From: Lachnoclostridium phytofermentans
Lineage (GTDB): Bacteria; Bacillota; Clostridia; Lachnospirales; Lachnospiraceae
Direction of reading: 5' to 3'
Assembly: GCA_003526525.1 (NCBI GenBank)
Contig: DPVV01000578.1
Span: forward strand, 1-17,766
DNA: 17,766 nucleotides
Within the stretch, counting starts at the first letter, position 1, and each line of letters begins with the position of its first letter. Shown in pieces: positions 15,560-17,766 of this stretch. The notes beneath the pieces are model-generated. The model worked only from the letters and a program-made list of their open reading frames with translations. It ran no database searches and was not told the origin of the DNA. Both the position numbers and the translations under genes were made by a program.

Positions 15560-15928
15560 ATGAAGACAGCAAGATTAGTAATTGGTATTATTTCAATGGT
15601 TTTATTTGCATTTGTCTCATTTCAATCCTGTGCAGCTGGCGTTGGTAATGCATTAGTGAATAATGGAGAGTCTAGCGGATCAGCTGGAATGTTAATTGCA
15701 TTCTGTTTTCTAATAGCTGGAATTGTAGGGGTAGCTACCAGAAACAAAGGTAAAGGAGGAGCAATGACTGCAGGTGGTTTTTATGCACTAGGCGGTATCA
15801 TAGGTCTTACAACTAGCAGTACTTTATACGGTGATTTGAAAGTATGGGCTATAGTAAGCTTAATTTTCGCAGCAGTTTTTATCTTTGGAGCCCTTAAGCA
15901 AAAGACAGAAAACACTCCAAACGCTTAA
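15560..15928 (+). CDS. Small four-helix membrane protein of unknown function
   Basis: 122 residues with four hydrophobic stretches at about 5-25, 42-60, 68-86 and 94-111, glycine- and alanine-rich. A short polar loop (NNGESSG) follows the first helix, a basic loop (RNKGKGG) the second, and the end is polar (KQKTENTPNA). The C24 after the first helix is not in a proper lipobox. Proteins with this layout are common in Firmicutes and have no known function. AGGAG lies nine bases before the ATG. Upstream is an AT-rich region with a plausible promoter (TTGATA, 17 bases, TAATAT). Its 3' side is cut short by the insertion sequence, which begins 52 bases after the stop codon; no terminator is left between them. 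Confidence 0.75.
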   Translation: MKTARLVIGIISMVLFAFVSFQSCAAGVGNALVNNGESSGSAGMLIAFCFLIAGIVGVATRNKGKGGAMTAGGFYALGGIIGLTTSSTLYGDLKVWAIVSLIFAAVFIFGALKQKTENTPNA

Positions 15929-15979
15929 ATCAGATTTATACGACTGAACTACATATAAGAGTAAAAGCCCCTCGACATG

Positions 15980-16013
15980 TGATATACCCCCTGTCAAGTA
16001 GACAGGTCAAATA
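15980..16013 (+). repeat. Terminal inverted repeat, orfB-side end (IRR)
   Basis: Begins TGATAT, with the conserved blocks AAGT, GACA and AAATA spaced as in the other end. Within it CCTGTC-AAGTA-GACAGG forms a 6-bp hairpin. On the - strand it carries an outward-facing TTGACA (15992-15997). Confidence 0.8.
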
Positions 16014-16029
16014 TCTAAAACAAAGTGCT

Positions 16030-16065
16030 GAAAACCGGACCACACATGATGTGTGGTCGGTTTTC
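16030..16065 (-). terminator. Hairpin at the end of orfB, likely terminator
   Basis: Arms 16030-16046 and 16050-16065 pair over 16 bp with one bulged G and a 3-base loop. The stem touches the orfB stop codon and is followed in the - direction by CAGCACTTTG, so the T residues lie in the stem (GGTTTTC) rather than after it. It may stop transcripts from either side. Confidence 0.6.
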
Positions 16066-17030
16066 TATGCACACCATTTCTCTTTGTATTTCGCAATTCG
16101 TTTGTTTTCAGGAATAGGATATTCCTTTGGCCTTTCTGAAGATAATGCTTCGTTTCTTACTTCCTGCGGTGTCTTGCAATGATATCTATCTTGAGGTCGT
16201 TCTTCACTATAAAATCTTATATAATCCTTTATTGCATATCTTAGAGATGCTTCATCTGTGATTTCATACATTTGGTACATTTCTGTTTTAATGGTACCCC
16301 ATAATCCTTCTGTAGGACCATTATCAATACAGTGACCGACTCTGGACATTGATTGTTCCATTTCCTGACCTTTAAGTTTCTTTTGAAAGACCTTACTTGT
16401 ATATTGGAAGCCTCTATCGCTATGAAAGACTGGCTTTGCAACTGGATTAGAGGCAATGGCTTTATCGAATGTTTTGAAAACCAGCTTATTATCGTTTCGA
16501 CAACTAACCATATATGAAATCGGGTACCTATCGTATAAATCGAGGATTACACTTAAATATAATTTCTTTTTCTCACCCGGAATCTTAAATTCGGTTACAT
16601 CCGTAGACCACTTCTGATTTGGAGTAGTTGCATAAAAATCTCTGCTAAGCTTATTTTCAGCTGTTATTTCTGGAGTAGAAGAATTATATTTTTTCTTTTT
16701 CTTTCTGATTACGGAATGAATGCCCAACTTCTTCATAATCCTATGTACTCTGTTTTTACTATAGTTGGTATGATTGAAGTGATTAATCCATGAAGTCATT
16801 CTGCGATAGCCCAAGATATGGCTAAAGCGTTCATCGAACTCTTTAATAAGTTCAGCCAGCTTAATGTTTTCTGTTTCTTGTTCTGGAGTCTCACGGTGCA
16901 ACCATTTATAATAAGCAGCCCTGGAGATTGCAAGCTGTTTACACATCCATTCAATGCTCCAGGTCTTTTCTGTATGAAAGTGTTTAATCGCTAAATATTT
17001 AGATTCATAACGTATTTTTCCAAGCCTCAC
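16065..17030 (-). CDS. IS3-family transposase OrfB (DDE integrase core)
   Basis: 321 residues if started at the GTG at 17030. The N-terminal ~110 residues include the HTH_21-like segment (FSHILGYRRMTSWINH...RVHRIMKKLGI). The rve integrase core contains the catalytic triad D144 (WSTDVTEF), D205 (HSDRGFQY) and E241 (DNGPTEGLWGTIK), with 60 and 35 residues between them, the exact IS3 pattern. It overlaps the end of orfA by three bases. In this family OrfB is mostly made as an OrfAB fusion through -1 frameshifting, and a slippery site is present just upstream (17051-17057), so the GTG may be used little. The fusion would be about 546 residues. All key residues are present, so the enzyme should be active. 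Confidence 0.95.
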   Translation of the reverse strand: MRLGKIRYESKYLAIKHFHTEKTWSIEWMCKQLAISRAAYYKWLHRETPEQETENIKLAELIKEFDERFSHILGYRRMTSWINHFNHTNYSKNRVHRIMKKLGIHSVIRKKKKKYNSSTPEITAENKLSRDFYATTPNQKWSTDVTEFKIPGEKKKLYLSVILDLYDRYPISYMVSCRNDNKLVFKTFDKAIASNPVAKPVFHSDRGFQYTSKVFQKKLKGQEMEQSMSRVGHCIDNGPTEGLWGTIKTEMYQMYEITDEASLRYAIKDYIRFYSEERPQDRYHCKTPQEVRNEALSSERPKEYPIPENKRIAKYKEKWCA

Positions 17031-17704
17031 ATCCCTTCGAATTCTTTCACTTTTTTTAACAATTCAACCACCATATCTTTTTCTTCAAGCTGGCGCTTAA
17101 GTCTGAGATTTTCTCGGCGTAAACGTTCTAATTCATCTACTTCATCATCCGTTTTGTGGCGCCCTCGTTTATCTGATAATCCTTCTTCTCCATTAGCATT
17201 ATACTTTTTTACCCAGGAATAGACTTGGCTATATGAAACATCATAAATGCTAGCGGTTCCTTTATAATCACGATTATGTTTCATACAGTATTCAACGATT
17301 ATCTTGCGTTCATCAATAGTTGTTTTTCGTCTTGCTTCTGCCATATAGACCTCCCTTTTAGGATTGTAATCCTTAAGTTCTCTATTGGCATTATAACGTT
17401 TTATCCAACTATTTAACACTGCCCAATTAGAAATGTTATATTTCGCAACAATTTCGTCTATAGACATCTGACCTGTGGTATATAATTCAACACATATGGT
17501 TTTGAAATCCGCACTATATTTAGTGTTTCCTGTTCCACGCTCAAAAGCTAATATGCCCTGTTCTTTGTAACGTTGCGCCCAGCGTCTAATAGATCTATTA
17601 TGTATGCCATATCTAATTTCTAATTCCCAAGACGATGCTTTTCCATCTAAGTACTCTTGTGCAACCATAGCTCTCCATTCAGGAGAGTGGGGAGATTTAG
17701 CCAT
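17027..17704 (-). CDS. IS3-family OrfA, multi-helix-turn-helix DNA-binding protein
   Basis: 225 residues, longer than the ~100 of typical IS3 OrfA. Three helix-turn-helix units can be seen: about 8-50 (WELEIRYGIHNRSIRRWAQRY), 64-106 (SIDEIVAKYNISNWAVLNSWIKRY) and 129-170 (GTASIYDVSYSQVYSWVKKY). They are followed by a leucine zipper (about 188-218, ELERLRRENLRLKRQLEEKD) for dimerisation. OrfA recognises the element's ends and limits transposition; as the N-terminal half of OrfAB it targets the transposase. The ATG has GGAGG seven bases upstream, but that site lies in one arm of a 13-bp inverted repeat. The frame ends LLKKVKEFEGM-stop, with the frameshift site in the codons for LKK. Confidence 0.93.
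   Translation of the reverse strand: MAKSPHSPEWRAMVAQEYLDGKASSWELEIRYGIHNRSIRRWAQRYKEQGILAFERGTGNTKYSADFKTICVELYTTGQMSIDEIVAKYNISNWAVLNSWIKRYNANRELKDYNPKREVYMAEARRKTTIDERKIIVEYCMKHNRDYKGTASIYDVSYSQVYSWVKKYNANGEEGLSDKRGRHKTDDEVDELERLRRENLRLKRQLEEKDMVVELLKKVKEFEGM
17051..17057 (-). promoter_or_regulatory. Programmed -1 frameshift site A AAA AAA
   Basis: In the orfA frame the message reads TTA AAA AAA GTG. Slipping back one base gives AAA AAA AGT and continues without a stop through SERIRRD into the GTG of orfB. This is the canonical slippery heptamer of IS3 elements. No clear stimulatory stem-loop was seen just downstream. Confidence 0.8.
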
Positions 17705-17709
17705 AAAAA

Positions 17710-17759
17710 ATCCTCCATAAGTAGATTTTGGTTATTTACCATGTCAACTTATGGAGGAT
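17710..17759 (-). repeat. 13-bp inverted repeat hiding the orfA ribosome binding site
   Basis: ATCCTCCATAAGT (read at 17759-17747 on the - strand) is an exact complement of the sequence at 17722-17710, which contains the GGAGG of orfA. In an RNA that includes both arms the ribosome binding site would be paired across a 24-base loop. Confidence 0.8.
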
Positions 17760-17766
17760 CATATCA
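17733..17766 (-). repeat. Terminal inverted repeat, orfA-side end (IRL)
   Basis: Read on the - strand it begins TGATATGATCC and shares the AAGT, GACA and AAATA blocks with the other end. Its first nine bases include TATGAT (17758-17763), a good -10 element lacking a -35 within the element. Confidence 0.8.

Larger units (their letters stand above)
15980..17766 (-). mobile_element. IS3-family insertion sequence, apparently complete
   Basis: A 1787-base element with imperfect terminal inverted repeats that begin TGATAT and end ATATCA. The two ends match at 22 of the first 34 positions without gaps, including the TG/CA tips typical of IS3. It contains two overlapping frames, orfA and orfB, both intact, with a DDE transposase core. 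The outer end on the orfA side coincides with the last base of the window, so the target-site duplication cannot be tested; the flank on the orfB side reads CGACATG. It lies behind the small membrane protein gene and seems to break no gene. The long orfA with repeated helix-turn-helix motifs points to the IS150-like part of the family, but the subgroup was not checked. Confidence 0.9.

Noticed and set aside
17718..17747. Internal orfA promoter TTGACA-18-TACTTA
   Set aside because: Its transcript would begin at or beyond the GGAGG of orfA, leaving almost no leader; the circle-junction promoter fits better, so this was not listed.

Overview
The window looks like chromosome from a low-GC anaerobic Firmicute, most likely a Clostridia/Lachnospiraceae-type organism. 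The inference rests on the AT-rich sequence, strong GGAGG-type ribosome binding sites, the clostridial-style fab/acc gene cluster, a rubrerythrin, an ECF sigma factor paired with a small membrane protein, and an HD-GYP response regulator. The species cannot be fixed from sequence reading alone.

Layout. (1) 3-756, + strand: the 3' part of an AraC-type regulator cut by the window edge, with its terminator. (2) 824-1608: a rubrerythrin gene on the - strand with a clear promoter, a Fur/PerR-like operator just downstream of it, and a degenerate tandem repeat directly upstream. (3) 1614-9293, - strand: a type II fatty acid synthesis operon transcribed fabD-fabG-fabF-accB-fabZ-accC-accD-accA and closed by a strong terminator. 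It carries the whole acetyl-CoA carboxylase and the malonyl transfer, condensation, ketoreduction and dehydration steps, but no acyl carrier protein, FabH, enoyl reductase or recognisable fatty acid regulator. (4) 9379-10421, - strand: an ECF sigma factor (probably starting at TTG) and a small membrane-anchored protein that may be its anti-sigma factor, immediately upstream of fabD and in the same direction. (5) 10482-11963: a membrane-anchored putative glycoside hydrolase. (6) 12168-14757: a two-component pair, a soluble PAS histidine kinase followed by a receiver/HD-GYP response regulator, probably acting on cyclic-di-GMP. (7) 14856-15928, + strand: an XRE-type repressor with a strong promoter, divergent from the kinase, and a small four-helix membrane protein. 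(8) 15980-17766: an apparently complete IS3-family insertion sequence whose outer end coincides with the last base of the window.

How it works together: AccB/AccC/AccD/AccA make malonyl-CoA, FabD loads malonate on ACP (encoded elsewhere), and FabF, FabG and FabZ carry out three of the four elongation steps. Several gene junctions in this operon carry small hairpins. Two of them (before fabZ and accD) share a gap-free 58-base leader of about 76 % identity that ends exactly at the start codon, and a shorter version precedes accB. The insertion sequence shows a canonical A AAA AAA frameshift site, the two halves of a circle-junction promoter in its ends, and a hairpin that would hide the orfA ribosome binding site only in read-through transcripts.

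No gene here is clearly a new system. The most interesting material is regulatory: the repeated fab/acc leaders, the hairpin-filled fabD-fabG gap, the sigma/membrane-protein pair next to lipid synthesis, and the layered control of the insertion sequence.
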